In this document: in pieces, positions 1 to 11,803 of the stretch | Layout: every line of letters starts with the position of its first letter | Numbering within the stretch: position 1 is the first letter of the stretch | From: Marisa cornuarietis | Lineage: Eukaryota; Mollusca; Gastropoda; Architaenioglossa; Ampullariidae | Assembly (NCBI GenBank): GCA_004794655.1 | Contig: SMMW01000046.1 | Coordinates: 3,923,501 to 3,987,500, forward strand | Reading direction: 5' to 3' | Length of the DNA stretch: 64,000 nucleotides | Notes under the pieces: generated by a model | Seen by the model: only the letters and a program-made list of their open reading frames with translations | The model's database searches: none | Told to the model about the DNA's origin: nothing | Position numbers and translations under genes: made by a program

Positions 1-631
1 CCAGATGTGCAACATCGACAGTTTCTACACCGTCTGATCGTGTGACAGTCACAAACACTCAAACACAACATCATCAGTCGTATCTTTATCCAGCAAAATG
101 CTCAAAACAGCTGACAGTGTGAGGGCACCATTGATGTGCGTGATCGAAACAGCTAAAAGAAAAGGAGGGATAAAAGAATTGAGTGTGATAACCATACGGA
201 AACACGTACAAGTATCAGTAAGTAAACAGAAAATTTTGCATGCAGCTAAATAAAAGAACAAATAAGTTTTTACCTCAATAAACATGTTTCAAACTATCAT
301 TATATTTTTAATTGTACAAAAATTCTTATCAGCAGTCAGTTTTAACTGTTGTTGCCCATTAAATTTACCAGTCTGCTGAAGGAATTCAGTTTGGACCATT
401 TAATTATTTTTTAACTTCTTTCGAAGCTTTTAAATAAAGTTCCAATCTGTAGGGCTGTATTACAAATTCAGCTGTTTCATTTTTTTAAGCACGAAAAAAA
501 ATCGCTTCTTGAACACGACAAGCTGAGCGATGTTTCTTCATTTGACTTGAAGAGATGCACACTCGCTGTTACAAATACTTCGATCACGTAAGAAAACCTT
601 CAGAGTAAATGTTTCCCGCCTTCCTAGTTGC
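1..631. other. AT-rich DNA without a recognisable gene
   Basis: I see no coding sequence, RNA gene or clear repeat here. The short open frames are AT-rich and resemble no protein family I know. Confidence 0.5.
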
Positions 632-1280
632 AGGCCGAGGTTCTAGTGGGCGTTTTTTTTAAATGGTTTCGTCCGTGGGAGGGAAGGTAGGTAAGAGTAC
701 ACGTGGTGCTGACAACTAGCGGTCAGTTGCCCCCAATTACTACATCGACAGGTGGGCGGAGAAAAGGTACACAAACACCGCCGACTGCCCCAGCACTAAA
801 ACGTCTTTCTCAGCCGACTAGTACTTACTATAGGGTCTGAGAAATGTAAGGCGAAACGGCTTCCATCTGAACATACTCTCATGGTTACGACTGACAATTG
901 AATGTATTCACCATAAATAAAGAGAAAGAAAAATAAAGATGAGAGGGATGAATAGCGGAAATAACACAAAGATAAAGACAACTGGATTTAAAAACAATTG
1001 ATGTTTATTGCTTTCGTCTCTTTATCTTTCTCTACATCTCTATATCTTTCTTAACTCATAAGCGGGGATAACAATATTTAACATTTCAATGTTCGTACTT
1101 TTACAAATAGGCAACAATTCACGCCTGTAACACAGTGCCCATCTACAAAAGCGGCTCCACTGTCCTTTTTTTCGATTATCTAGCCCGACAATTAGTGCCA
1201 AGTGGAGGGCATCGGTGCTTGCTTCTTCCCGGGTCGACAAAACAGAACTGGACGATCAAAAGGGTTAGAGCCCTAAACGA
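632..1280 (+). repeat. Unclassified dispersed repeat R1, copy A
   Basis: This matches two other places in the window: 9025-9622 in the same orientation and 10277-10850 inverted. All copies begin at AGGCCGAG. They share a block around GTCTTTCTC and TAGGGTCTGAGAAA, a purine-rich stretch with ATAAATA and AAAGATAAAGACAACTGGA, and a segment with CATAAGCGGGGATAACAATA. Copy A has roughly 100 bases after the first block that copy B lacks and copy C has in diverged form. The weak open frame in each copy is full of low-complexity residues, so I do not call a gene. The class is unknown; a non-autonomous element or a solo terminal repeat are both possible. Confidence 0.65.
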
Positions 1281-3600
1281 CCTGTGGGATTTATGACCCT
1301 TCCTCAAGTCGGCATCAGGTACTAGTCTCCTCCCTAACTTCTTTGTTCTCCCCACCCCAACACAAGTGGGCCTCACACAGCCGGAGCCTGACTTTGGGTA
1401 AAACCATCTTTCCCTGCCGACATTGACAACGATTGCCCTACCGCCGCCAACGTACCTGCCCTCAATTACTCCCTTCCACTAAATAACAAGGCGAGTCAAT
1501 CCAACAATAGTCCAAACCGACCGTCACGATGTTCGCTTGGGATGTGAAAGAGGATAACCGCCACTCTCCCCCCCAGGCGCTCAACTTCACACGGCGGCCG
1601 ACTCGTCCCTTCCTCACCACCCCTCCCCTCTCTCCGTCACCCAGCCGTAGGTCCTGAAACACTCCCTTCCTTTCCAACCCTCATCCCAACGAAACACAAT
1701 ACCAGGAAGAAGCAGACGACACTCGGAGAGAGCTGTTTGCATCAAGCAGGCGACAACGGCTGTCTTGCAGACAACAACACTTTCAATCTTGATCTCGCTT
1801 CTTATGTAACTCAATTTAGAAAGAGTCAAACTTATGCGTCACTGACTCGTCGCTTCTCTAACACTCTTATCCACAATTGGCAACAAACCTTGCAACATGT
1901 CCTTCACTGAACTTGCACAAGGAATAAACTCCATAAAAACTATTTTACACCACTTTCTAAAAATAGCAGCAAATATGGTCATTGTACAATTTTCCGTCTC
2001 CCAGTCCAACTTGTGTCCTATAATTTGTTTTATTGTAGTACTCGAGCAGTTAAACTTACTTTTCCATTATTATAGCGGGGGCTAACTGTAAAAAGTATTG
2101 TTGGCTTATCCTGCCACCCTCATCAATATAAAATTCTGAACCCCCCTCCCTCAACCAAAGTCTAAAGCCCTCATTACACAGTTAGACTATACACGCGCAT
2201 TTCTCAAACTTTTTCTCACCAGTATGGCAATTCGCTCGAGCTTCGGCTGAAAGGAAATAAAATCAAATATTCGATAGAAACTGTATGTTGCGTTAGTTCA
2301 TGACCTCCGCATTTTCATTCGACCATCTTCGACCCTGACGGAGTTACATAAGTACCGTAAATTTCTGTTTAGCGCACCTGTAAGTAAGCCACCCCCATTT
2401 ATTTTTGAAAAATCTCTACTTTATTCACAAATAAGCCAAACTGGTTTATAAGCTGCAAATATATATTATATATATATATATAACTTTTTCAATGACCAGG
2501 TCGATCGCCTTCAACTTGAAAGCTTCATGAAGGCTTTTCGTCTCGTTTTGGGCATGGTGAGGGTGTGTGCTTGAGCAAATGATCTGAATGATTCAATTAT
2601 ATGCGACTTTGATTTTAAAATGTGAACAGTTAACAACTGGAGACAAAAGTCTCGGCTTATAGTTTGAAATTTAGGGCATAACTGCGTGCGACCCTCGCCA
2701 CCTAATCGAACCGTGCGAAGGTTACTTTAGTGAAGTGTAACCTCCAGCTAGCTGACCTTGACCCAGGCCACGCACGTGGCACCTCCGCGCGTGAAAACAA
2801 GCCTCGTTGTCACCTCGTTGTCGCAGCCCCATAAACCAAAGGAGTCTGCTAACGCGCACGTTTGCTTCAAAACCGTAGAGTTTGTATTGGAATGGATGCA
2901 CGTGCGCACGTCTTTGCGTGCACCGCGCTTACTGCGTCTCCTCCGTAGCACCCTCCATACGTGTGTCCTCCGTGTGTGTGTGTGTGTGAGTGAGAGAGAG
3001 AGAGAGAGAAAGAGAGGGAGAGGTAGTTCAACATAAAAATATTACAATCACTGGCTTATAACTGATGACTGCGAAGACGACAGTGGGTGAAGTTTGTTTT
3101 TTTTTATTATTGCTGCTCTGAGATAAACATTAGACCAAGAAACCTAGAAATATTTGGAAAAGAGAAAAGTTGAACTTTGCAATAAAAAGTAATGAAAATC
3201 GCCTTGCCCGTGCTACCCGGCAAAGCCACGATCGCGGCCCTTCGAACTAAGAGGGATTATTTAGCTAAGCATATTTCTTCGCGTGTGTATATCGTGCATA
3301 CTGTCCTACAGCCCCGACCCGACATCATGAGAGTTTGTAAAGATCAGTTCCCATGATTTGTATACACTGTGATATAGCTGTATATATTTTATTAACACGA
3401 TTTGTCTCTTTCTTTACCTTCATTTTATTTCCTTATTTCTTATAGTGCTTATTTTGCTCATGTGGATGCAAAGGGTTGCGATAGTAGTGGTACAACTTTT
3501 TTGCAAAACTCTTCATTGCACAAACGGGTCCCTTACAGCCTTGTGGTTTATTGTTTAAAATTTCAGTTAAAAAAACAGTGTTAACGTTAAACTTTTTTTG
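1281..3600. other. Intergenic DNA with simple repeats
   Basis: No gene is recognised. An alternating TA tract lies near 2461-2482. A GT tract followed by a GA tract lies at about 2970-3025. The open frames around 2748-3036 run through these low-complexity tracts and are not convincing. Confidence 0.5.
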
Positions 3601-3639
3601 TGGATAACTGGTTCATTTTTTCTTTTTTTTTTGGGGGGG

Positions 3640-3701
3640 GAGAGGGGGGCGCAGTATTTGTCTTTCGCCTAAAGCCCAACACAGCCTTGCGCCGGCCCTG
3701 T
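3640..3701 (+). repeat. Possible hAT-like transposon terminus (remnant)
   Basis: A G-rich run leads into GGCGCAGTATTTGTC, a CCTAAAGCC stretch and then GCGCCGGCCCTG. Termini reading CAGGGCCGGC are common in animal hAT-type elements, and this would be the opposite end of one. A similar terminus begins at 17123. No partner end or target duplication was found, so the assignment is weak. Confidence 0.25.
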
Positions 3702-5139
3702 GTATATGACTATGAGCACAGGATTTGCACTTGACAAATGGAATATAAACGTGGAGGTAAGAGAGCAGGAATATTGATGTTTAATGCTTTACCACTGGGC
3801 ACTGCTCAGTAACGGGCAGTAGTCACTCATAAGCTGCCTCTCACCTTTGATCGCCTGCAGTCTCTTAGAGCGAGCTACCTTTTCCCACCCTAAATCCAAA
3901 CCCCGCCTTTTAGTGGCGCTACCTCAACTGTAAGGGGGTGGATGGGGATGAAAGCGGAGTGAAGGCTTTTAGGAGTGGAGTGACCAAAACTGAAAAGGTC
4001 TTCGGGGATGGCAGGGGGTGCGCGAGACTGATGATGTTATGATACAACAGAAAAAATACATGGAGGATGATTGGACTTCGCGACAAAACGGTTGGCAAAA
4101 TCAATTTTACCTAGACCCAATGTTTATAGGTGATCTAGACATCCATATTTGTGACAAGTACTGGGCTATTGTAATGTTCAAGTGTATTAGCAGCCTCCCA
4201 TCAGTAATTAATCAGTAGAGAACAAATACTGCTGCTGAGACGCATGTGAACATCGAAATCAAAATCTATGGCAGTGCATATGATTAGTTTCAGTAAAATT
4301 ATTTTTTTCTCGTTCTTGAGATGCTTTGTATGCATCATTCCAGCTAACGGTAAGGTGGGTGTCAGTGTGAGGATGCGCAGTAGCTAACATCGTCATCAGT
4401 GTTGAGACAAATCTAATTTGAAAGCAGTTTTTTTTTTTAATCGAATGGCGTGCATGAGACTTGGACTGTTCACAACGATTTAGATTCAGTTTGCATTCTT
4501 CTAGAACCAACCATCCTCACCGCCCTCTTGCGGCGGGAAAAAATTGCAACTGACGCGTTTTTCTGCGGCTGCGTCGCAAAACGTCATCCGAAGCCATTTC
4601 GAAGGGCAGGCAGGTAACAATTTGTGATTTTTTTCTCAAGCCTGACGCCTGTACATCTTTTTACAACTGATTTTGATATTGTGTGCTAGGTAGTCCAATA
4701 CCTGTTAGATTATAAGCGCTGCGTCTCATATTTTTTGCATGATTATTTTTTGCAAGAAAAGTTTTTTAAAAGCTTGCGTTGAGTCTGCGGGAAAATGACC
4801 CGGGAAAGATTTGTTAGGGAAGCGTCCTAAATGATATCTATAAATACTGTAGATAGTAATACACATATATTAACGGCTTCATGGTCGTTGAATTGAAATA
4901 ACGATGAAGTTTCAAAGTTCATCAGCATTGACCAGCTCACATAACAAGAATCATTGCATCAGGCAAAATTAATCTTATTCCGTCGACGCAAATGGTTCGC
5001 CAAAAAAAAAAAAAAAACCAATCTCATTTAGTTTTCTGTGGTAAAGACAATTGTATAATAATGCCAAGATGAAAGACTACGAGCAACAAACAAAATAATT
5101 CCAAGGTTTTAGATTAGTTCCTGCAGTAATAATGTCTGT
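3702..5139. other. Intergenic DNA, nothing recognised
   Basis: AT-rich sequence with short homopolymer runs, such as the A run near 5003. I see no exon-like segment or repeat shared with the rest of the window. Confidence 0.45.
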
Positions 5140-5545
5140 GGAGTGCACATGATGATGATAATGTCCATTTGTAATGCGCAGGTATCCATTCAGAAGAATT
5201 CTCATTGCGCAGCGAAAACAAATAAATAAAAAATAAGAAAAAAATTAAGTAAATAGATGAAACACCAGGAAAGTAAAAAATAAAGACAGAAGTGTTGCTT
5301 GGTTGTTTAAGTTTAAGTCCGTCTTAAATAAACAGATGGGTCTTCAGTCTTTTTCGAAGCGTGGTTGGTGAGGTGATGGTGGACGGTGACGATGGCAGAG
5401 CATTTCACAGTTTAGGTGCCACGTTTTTGAAGGCCCTGGCTCCAGTGCGCTACTTGTTTGTGTCTTCCACTGCAGGGAGACAGAAGCGGGACTGGGAGTC
5501 AGAGCGCAGGCCACGTGACGGCTGGTAAGGAGGAACTCTCTTGCA
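5140..5545 (+). repeat. Degenerate dispersed repeat with GCGC-rich head
   Basis: The head, near ATGATGATAATGTCC, is followed by an ATGCGCAG and TTGCGCAGCG pair. The body contains AACAGATGGGTCTTCAGTCT, GAGCATTTCACAGTTTAGG and GAAGGCCCTGGCTCC. This order resembles a widespread animal repeat in which a GCGCTTTA-type inverted pair precedes a 'greater motif' about first-position padding and edge-shortening. The inserted block at 13441-13680 has the same type of head. I recognise the layout from memory of similar repeats but cannot name its class. Confidence 0.35.
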
Positions 5546-6559
5546 AATAGTAAGGAGCAGTTTTAGACATGCAAACTGGTTTAACAAAATCAACAGTGAT
5601 GACAGCTTTGTCATTTGTATTCAGTTTTTAGTTAGAAGCATTTTTGGATTAATTCAGTTATTTTGCTGTTAACCCTGACTTTATCATCTTACCTTACAAT
5701 CCTGTTGTTATTTATTAGTATTCTCAATTTCTTTACCGAAATTGAGGATGAGCATCTTCAACAATCAGCCTCGTTTTTGTTCTATCAAGTATGTCTGTGA
5801 AATAAAGTCTACATAATCAACACCTTTTTCCAATTCCATCCCATCTGTCCCATCGACATTTAGTTAAGTGAAAGTTAGTCACTTCTCAGAACCATTCCTA
5901 ATAAACAATTTTGTGCACTTCCAAACACGATTAGCAGAAATAGGCATGGTGATGTTACAGATATTACAGATAGCCTTGGCTAGATGTTTACATTCTGTTG
6001 TTTTAAACGATCACTTGTTATAATAAGGAAAACAAACATTCTTGCCTAATGAGCATTAAGTCATTAGACATTCTATTACAGTTTAAAATAAAACTTACTA
6101 AAATAAAAAATTCAGACCTATAACACAGTAGCTAAAAAAATTTCTAAGTAAGTAATGTTTAAACACAATAAATGTAGAACCCCACCCTCTGATGGTATGA
6201 GACCCCCTGACATAAGTGCTATATTTCATTCATAACATTTTTGCAGTAAACAAGATTCAGACTAAAGTGGACTTGATGAGAGCGCCTGAAGAGTTCAAAA
6301 CAGTAAAGGACGAAAGAAGCAGACAAAAGAAGACACCCTAAGAGTGGACAGTTTGATGTACAGACATCACAGAGTGATTGTGACTTTGCGGTCAGTTGGT
6401 GGTGAGTTCCTGGGAAAAAAAAAGAGATGGTAATTAGACAGGGCTTGTCCTTATGTGATTAATGGGATGCTGATAATTTGCAATATTTCAAATGTAAATA
6501 GCATTTTTATTGTTGTTAATGCAAAAGCAAGACCTGTGAGAGAATCACTGTTTAAAGAT
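5546..6559. other. Intergenic DNA, nothing recognised
   Basis: AT-rich sequence with no exon-like segment and no clear match to repeats elsewhere in the window. Confidence 0.45.
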
Positions 6560-6564
6560 AATAA

Positions 6565-7460
6565 TGCAAGCATTTTGCATGTCATTATTTTTAAGTGTTG
6601 GTCTAAATATTTGTATATGCATTATTAAAACAAGCAGTATAAATTGTTGCCCTTTAATATTTTAATATCATTTTATTTCTAAATTTAACTCTTGAAATGT
6701 CGCCCCAAATGTGTGTGTATTTTCATGTATTTAGCACTTTAAAAAGAAGTAAACAGCTTGTTTTGCACTGTCATTAATTTTAACAGGCAATTAAATGTAC
6801 CAGTCTCTAGAAAATAGTTTCAACTCGCTGGTCTAAGGGAGGTAATTTTTTGCCCTTTGTAAGACTTGGTATGTAAGAAAAACAAGGCAAACATTTTGCA
6901 GGGCCTTATTTTTAAGTGTTGATATCAGTATTTGTTTATACATTATGAAGGCAATCAATATAAATTGATGCTCTTTCATATTTTATTAGCATTTTATTTC
7001 TAAATTTAACTCTTGAAATGTGTCTGTTTTTTGACCTGTGTCTTAACCATTGCATGTCAGTGGTATGTGAGTATGGATATGACAGTCTGCTTTATAATTT
7101 TAATTTTATAATTTCAAATTATAATTTAATTGACTTTTTCTTTTGCTGTATGCTTTCAGGTAATGCATTGCAGTTTTCCATAGGTTACTCTTCTGCCTGA
7201 TGCTCTCTTGGTCAAATTCTAAATTCCTGGCATCTAAAATGTAGACTTCATGCCCAAAATGTGTATGTATTTTCATGTATTTAACACTTCAAAAAAAAAA
7301 AAAGTAAAAAAAGTCGTTTTGCACAGACAGGCAATTAAACGTACCAGTCTCAAGAAAATAGTTACAGTTTATTGGTCTAAGGGAGGTAATTTTGTGCCCT
7401 TTGTAACACTTGGTAGGTTAAGAAAAACAAAAGATCAGAACATTTGCAGTTTTAATGCAG
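6565..7460 (+). repeat. Imperfect tandem repeat, unit about 320 bp
   Basis: Two units and the start of a third are visible. Markers that recur in order are a CATTTTGCA segment followed by TTTTTAAGTGTTG (6565 and 6886), ATTTCTAAATTTAACTCTTG (about 6676 and 6996), a TGTATTTTCATGTATTTA segment (about 6717 and 7265), and GGTCTAAGGGAGGTAATTTT (about 6832 and 7374). The second unit carries about 225 extra bases at 7020-7245. The copies differ by many substitutions and indels, so the duplication is old. No coding frame persists through both. Confidence 0.7.
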
Positions 7461-7883
7461 CTTATCTACTAAATTTTCAAGCAGTTTGGTACTGCAGATA
7501 AATATTCTTACTTAAGTTAATTTGTTTTTTACTGATTAGCTTGCCAAAATTGTGTATAAAATATCGTTTGAGTTCCTTTGTCCAAGGGACATAGTTTCGT
7601 TTCTGTGCCTTTCTCCCTGTATTTAAGGGGAGGCTATTAAGCGGTAGTTGAGTAATCCTCCTTGTTCCCAAATAGATTTGTGGTTAAAACTAATTATTGG
7701 TAAATGATTTGTAATTGCATTTTTGCGAATTGAAACAAAGGTACTTGGTACAAATACCTCTTTTTACATTGATGAATTTGTTTTTGTCAATATATCCTAA
7801 TATTTGTACTCATTTCTCAAACCTGGGTTGTGCTGTATGTACAGAGTAGGGGGTATTTCACAGTTCTTATTGGGTTTGAGGGT

Positions 7884-7899
7884 GTACTGTTCACGCAGT

Positions 7900-7939
<40 letters not shown>

Positions 7940-7989
7940 GGCCCCTGCGCAAGGATGACACGCAAATTCGTGAAGCGTTCCATATTTTT
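7884..7989 (+). ncRNA. U6: U6 spliceosomal snRNA (gene or pseudogene)
   Basis: From ACATATACTAAAATTGGAAC to the closing T run the sequence follows the canonical animal U6 body without a difference I can see. It includes the ACAGAGA box that pairs with the 5' splice site, the AGCATGGCCCC segment that pairs with U4 and U2, and the 3' TTCGTGAAGCGTTCCATA element. U6 is transcribed by RNA polymerase III; the five Ts at 7985-7989 would be the terminator. The 5' stem-loop is unusual: GTACTG and CAGTAC still pair, but the loop reads TTCACG rather than the usual CTTCGG-type loop. I see no strict TATA box near -30, only a TATTTCA stretch. It could be a functional variant or a young pseudogene. Confidence 0.85.
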
Positions 7990-9024
7990 CATTTTGTTAA
8001 TTAATTTTTTCCTCCAGCTCATCTCTATATCCACAAAAAAAAAAGATTTTATGATTTGGGGCACGACCAAACATTTTCTCTCTGTAAAATGACAAGCATC
8101 ACAGCTTCTCCAAAATCTCTCAATTCATGGAGCCACCGGCCTTCAGATTCGGTCTAAAATTATGAACCAAGTCCTTTCTACCAACTGTAATATCACTTTT
8201 GAACAGGGGTAACAAATTACCTAGTTTGTGTGTTGTGTGCGCTCGCGCACCATAGATAAATATTGCTAGGAGGGTATTAAGAGTGAGAGTAGTAATTATA
8301 TGAGTGTGTGGGACACAATTATGTTTATTGCTTGTGAGCACGGAACAAAGTCAAATTTCTGTATCTGTGGTAAACAGACACAGACAATAAAGATGTACTT
8401 TTTATAATTTCCGTCATTAATGCAGTGTGTGTTGTTACAGTGGCATCTTGAACAGCAGTAGGGATTTTTTTCTTTATATTTGTAGCTTATATTTTCATGT
8501 CTTTGTAGTATATGCTAAATTATATTTGCTTTCTCGATTTTTTCAGAGTATATATTGGATTTATGCTAAATAGGATGTTTTTTTTTAACTAATCAAAGTG
8601 AATATAAATGATAAAATAATGTAGCATGACTGTAATATTCACAGAAAGCATGGGTTTTTTTGTGCCTCAGAGATGTTTTATTATACAGCATCATGTAGCT
8701 TGCGCTTCAATGCATTTGTTGACAGCATCTGTGCCTATACAGTCTACAAAATTTTTTTGGCTCATTAATGCAGGCTGCTTGTCCACAAAGTAGAATTTTA
8801 ATATTGGTGAAATATACGTGAGTCTTTTAGTAATTTTTCTTCTAACATTTGCAAACATAGGTGTGCCTCTTCTACAAAACTTTTCCCTTTTCATTATAAA
8901 TGCATGTACAATTATTGATAAATTATGAAAACTTTCTTTCTGTTTCAAAGTTGCCATTGTTCAAGTCTTGGCAGAAGTCTTTGTCTCAGGAAGACCATCA
9001 GTGGGTTTCCAGAGCTCTCTTTGA
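7990..9024. other. AT-rich DNA downstream of U6
   Basis: No gene is recognised. The open frames on both strands here are AT-rich and have no recognisable motif. Confidence 0.45.
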
Positions 9025-9622
9025 AGGCCGAGGTTCTAGTGGGTGACAGGTGGGCGGGTAAAAGGTACACAAACACTGGCGACTGTCCCAGCAATAAAAC
9101 ATCTTTCTCAGACGACTAGTACTTGTTGTAGGGTCTGAGAAAGGTGAGACAAAACGGCTTCCATCAAAACATACTGTCATGGTTAGGACTGACAATTGAA
9201 TGTATTCTCTATAAATAAATAATAGAGAAAGAAAAATAAAGATGAGAAGGAAGAATAGCGGAAATGACACAAAGATAAAGACAACTGGATTTAAAAACAA
9301 TTGATGTTTATTGCTTTCGTCTCATTATCTTTTTTCTACATCTCTATATCTTTCTTTACTCATAAGCGGGGATAACAATATTTAACATTTCAATGTTCAT
9401 AATTTTACAAAAAGGCAACATTTCACGCCTGTAACGCAGTGTCTGTCTACAAAAGCAGCTTCACGGTCCTTTTTCGATTATCTAGCCCGACAATTATTGT
9501 CAAGTGGAGGTCGTCGGTGCTTCTTCTCAAGTTGACAAAACAGAACCTCACGAGGAGAAAGCTTGTATGATCAAAAGGATTAGACGTTAGGACCAGTTTA
9601 GCACCCATGGTTTTGTTTGTGT
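9025..9622 (+). repeat. Unclassified dispersed repeat R1, copy B
   Basis: Same family and orientation as 632-1280. It begins AAGGCCGAGGTTCTAGTGGG and then jumps straight to GACAGGTGGGCGGG, lacking about 100 bases present in copy A. The shared blocks continue through the purine-rich segment, the CATAAGCGGGGATAACAATA segment, and a GATTATCTAGCCCGACAATT segment. The match to copy A is close over several hundred bases. No coding function is proposed. Confidence 0.7.
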
Positions 9623-10276
9623 GTTCTCCCTTGTGAGAAAAGAGAACGAGAAAGGAGACAAGGATGAACAACCCAAATGACAAAGAAAAAGGCAATTGAA
9701 TTTTTGTAAACTTTGTTTTTATTCCTCTCGTTTTTCTTTTATTTTTTCATCCCCACTGGTGACCAACATACGGTACTGCATCTGGGTTTGGGTACAGTCT
9801 TCGTACTTTTTGAATGACGCAAGTGGGCATCAGTTCACACCTGTGACACAGAACCCAATTGCCATCTCCTGTCTCTCTAAAGTTTAACAAAGTCTAGCAT
9901 TTCCCAATATCACGTGTATATTCTATTTCGTATAGCTCGAGTTTGGGGACAAGCTGCCTGTCCATTCCCGATGAACTTGAGGTTTGCGGCAGTTATGCAG
10001 GCAGCGTGGACACTCAAGTACCGCGCCTTGTCGGGACAGCGAAGTTTCTCCACCCTCACTGACCAGTGCCTCACTAGCTTTGTTATATATCCAGTTGTTT
10101 GACAGTGCCTGCAGCCACTGATTTTGTTTGCATACTTGTACTTAGAAACCTAAGTATACAAAACAACTGGAAAATAAAACAATAATTCCATAGCGTGGAC
10201 ACTAGCTTACACCGACGCACATGTACTTTGCACTCAAAACTTAGGTGGAATGCACACATAAATATAAATATAATTA
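9623..10276. other. Spacer between two R1 copies
   Basis: No gene or recognised repeat. Some of this may be the outer part of either R1 copy, because the boundary of the family on this side is not sharp. Confidence 0.4.
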
Positions 10277-10850
10277 TTACAAAACAAAACCACGGGTGCA
10301 AAACTCCTAATCCTTTTGACCGCAGATGTAATCACGGACAACAAGCCGTTTCTTCATAACCTTCTCCCCGCCTGGCGTTGTTCTCAATTGACAGTCACCA
10401 TAGGAATCAACTGAAAATGTTGAATATTGATATCCTCGCTTATGAAGAAAGAAAGATAAGAGATATAGAGAAAGATTAAAAAGCAATAAAAAATAAAGTT
10501 TAAAAATTCAGTTGTCTTCATGTTTGTGTCATTTGCACTGTTCATCCATCTCTTCTTTATATTCTCTCCATTTTTATTTATGGAGAATACACTCAGTCCT
10601 AACTATAACAGTATGTTCAGATAGAAGCCGTCTCGCCTCACCTTTCAGACGCTACACTGGCCTACAGCAAGTACGAGGGAGAAAGACGTTTTATTGCTGG
10701 GCTGGTCGGCAGTGCCCGTGATCTCTACCCTGCCTATTGTCGGGTAGTAATTGTAGACTACTGACCGCCTGTCCCAGTCTGCAGAGTGTGAACTCCTACC
10801 TCCCCTTGCACGGGCCAAACCATTTTGCTGGTCTGGACAGATCTCGGCCT
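10277..10850 (-). repeat. Unclassified dispersed repeat R1, copy C (inverted)
   Basis: Read on the minus strand this begins AGGCCGAG at 10850 and follows the order of copies A and B: the CAATAAAACGTCTTTCTC block, GGTGAGGCGAGACGGCTTCT, the ATAAATAAA segment and a CATAAGCGAGGATATCAATA segment. It ends near a GCACCCGTGGTTTTGTTT segment that copy B also has. The start of this copy directly abuts the left TTAA of the piggyBac element at 10851. Copies B and C form a divergent inverted pair about 650 bp apart. Confidence 0.65.
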
Positions 10851-10863
10851 TTAACCCTCTTAG

Positions 10864-10925
10864 AGCGATGAGCCTATTTTTAGGCTCTGCCGACAGAAGA
10901 CGAAGGGCTTAAATTTAGGCTTTGC
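10864..10925. repeat. Subterminal hairpins of the piggyBac left end
   Basis: GAGCCTATTTTTAGGCTC folds into a short perfect stem. It is followed by GGCTTAAATTTAGGCTT, which repeats half of the motif. Subterminal repeats near piggyBac ends can act as transposase binding sites; that role is inferred from position only. Confidence 0.45.
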
Positions 10926-11021
10926 TATGGGGGTCCAAGAAAAGCTCTTCTATTGGTTCACCTGGTTAAAAACTAACCAGTTAGAAGGTTTATTTCAATT
11001 CTGAGGTCTTGTTCATGCAGT

Positions 11022-11213
11022 TTGCGAGCCATTTTGTCTGCTGTACTATATCGACATTTCCGTGCTTTTGGTAAAAAATGTCTTCTGACTTTAAGCGGTT
11101 TTGATGAGGCCGCCATATCAAGCGACACAAGCGAGGAGTCTGTGGTGGATAGCGACTCTGCCAGCGAATTTGAAGATATTTGTGCCATTTTTTTTTTTTT
11201 TGCTTGTAATTGA
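11022..11213 (+). CDS. Possible N-terminal exon of the piggyBac transposase
   Basis: This 63-codon frame lies inside the transposon, on the same strand and upstream of the main transposase frame. After a basic start it has an acidic Ser/Asp/Glu-rich stretch (about residues 33-52, with DTSEESVVDSDSASEFED). Such acidic N-termini are typical of piggyBac-family proteins, and the main frame also opens with an acidic serine tract. A polypyrimidine tract and AG at 11819-11825 could serve as an acceptor, but I found no donor that joins the two frames cleanly. A decayed N-terminus, or separate unconnected frames, are alternatives. Confidence 0.4.
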   Translation: MRAILSAVLYRHFRAFGKKCLLTLSGFDEAAISSDTSEESVVDSDSASEFEDICAIFFFFACN

Positions 11214-11803
11214 TGTAAATAGGTTTCTGTGACGTAGGCATATATATATATATAGCTCACGTGAATTTTTTGTTTTTATTTTTTACTAATTCACTTTGTT
11301 GTCCACAAGCAATGTGGGCATGTCGTATGTGACAAATCTAACATCTTTTATCATCAATTCTGCTTCTAGACAGACTTTTATTAATTAGATCGGTGTTTTT
11401 ACTAATCTTACTTTCGTTTTCTTTGTCATTTCTGCATCAGTCAATGTGTCATTTGAGCTACAAGGATATTTTAGAAGTGTGTGTGGTTAGTATGTCAGAG
11501 CAGAGATCCTGGTGTAACAACATTGAGGGATGGGAATTTACTTCTGATTATTTCGAGTAAATGTTACTATTACAGTGTTCTTTTTTATTTTCAAAATGCA
11601 ATATACAAAGAATAAAATGTAGTTATAAGTATTGTTCAAGATGTAACTAATTTAATATTATGTATATGTTGGTGTTGGGGTGGGACGTGACAAAGTGAAA
11701 AAAGTGTTTATTGCAGTTGTTAGCTCATGTGTACATGTATTATTTATGTGTAGCATTATCATAGTTTGTTATTGTACAAACAATAACAGTAATAATAATT
11801 AAT

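Noticed and set aside
8998..9300. Similar open frames in all three R1 copies as a conserved gene
   Set aside because: They follow the repeat and consist of low-complexity Phe/Leu/Ser text with differing frames.
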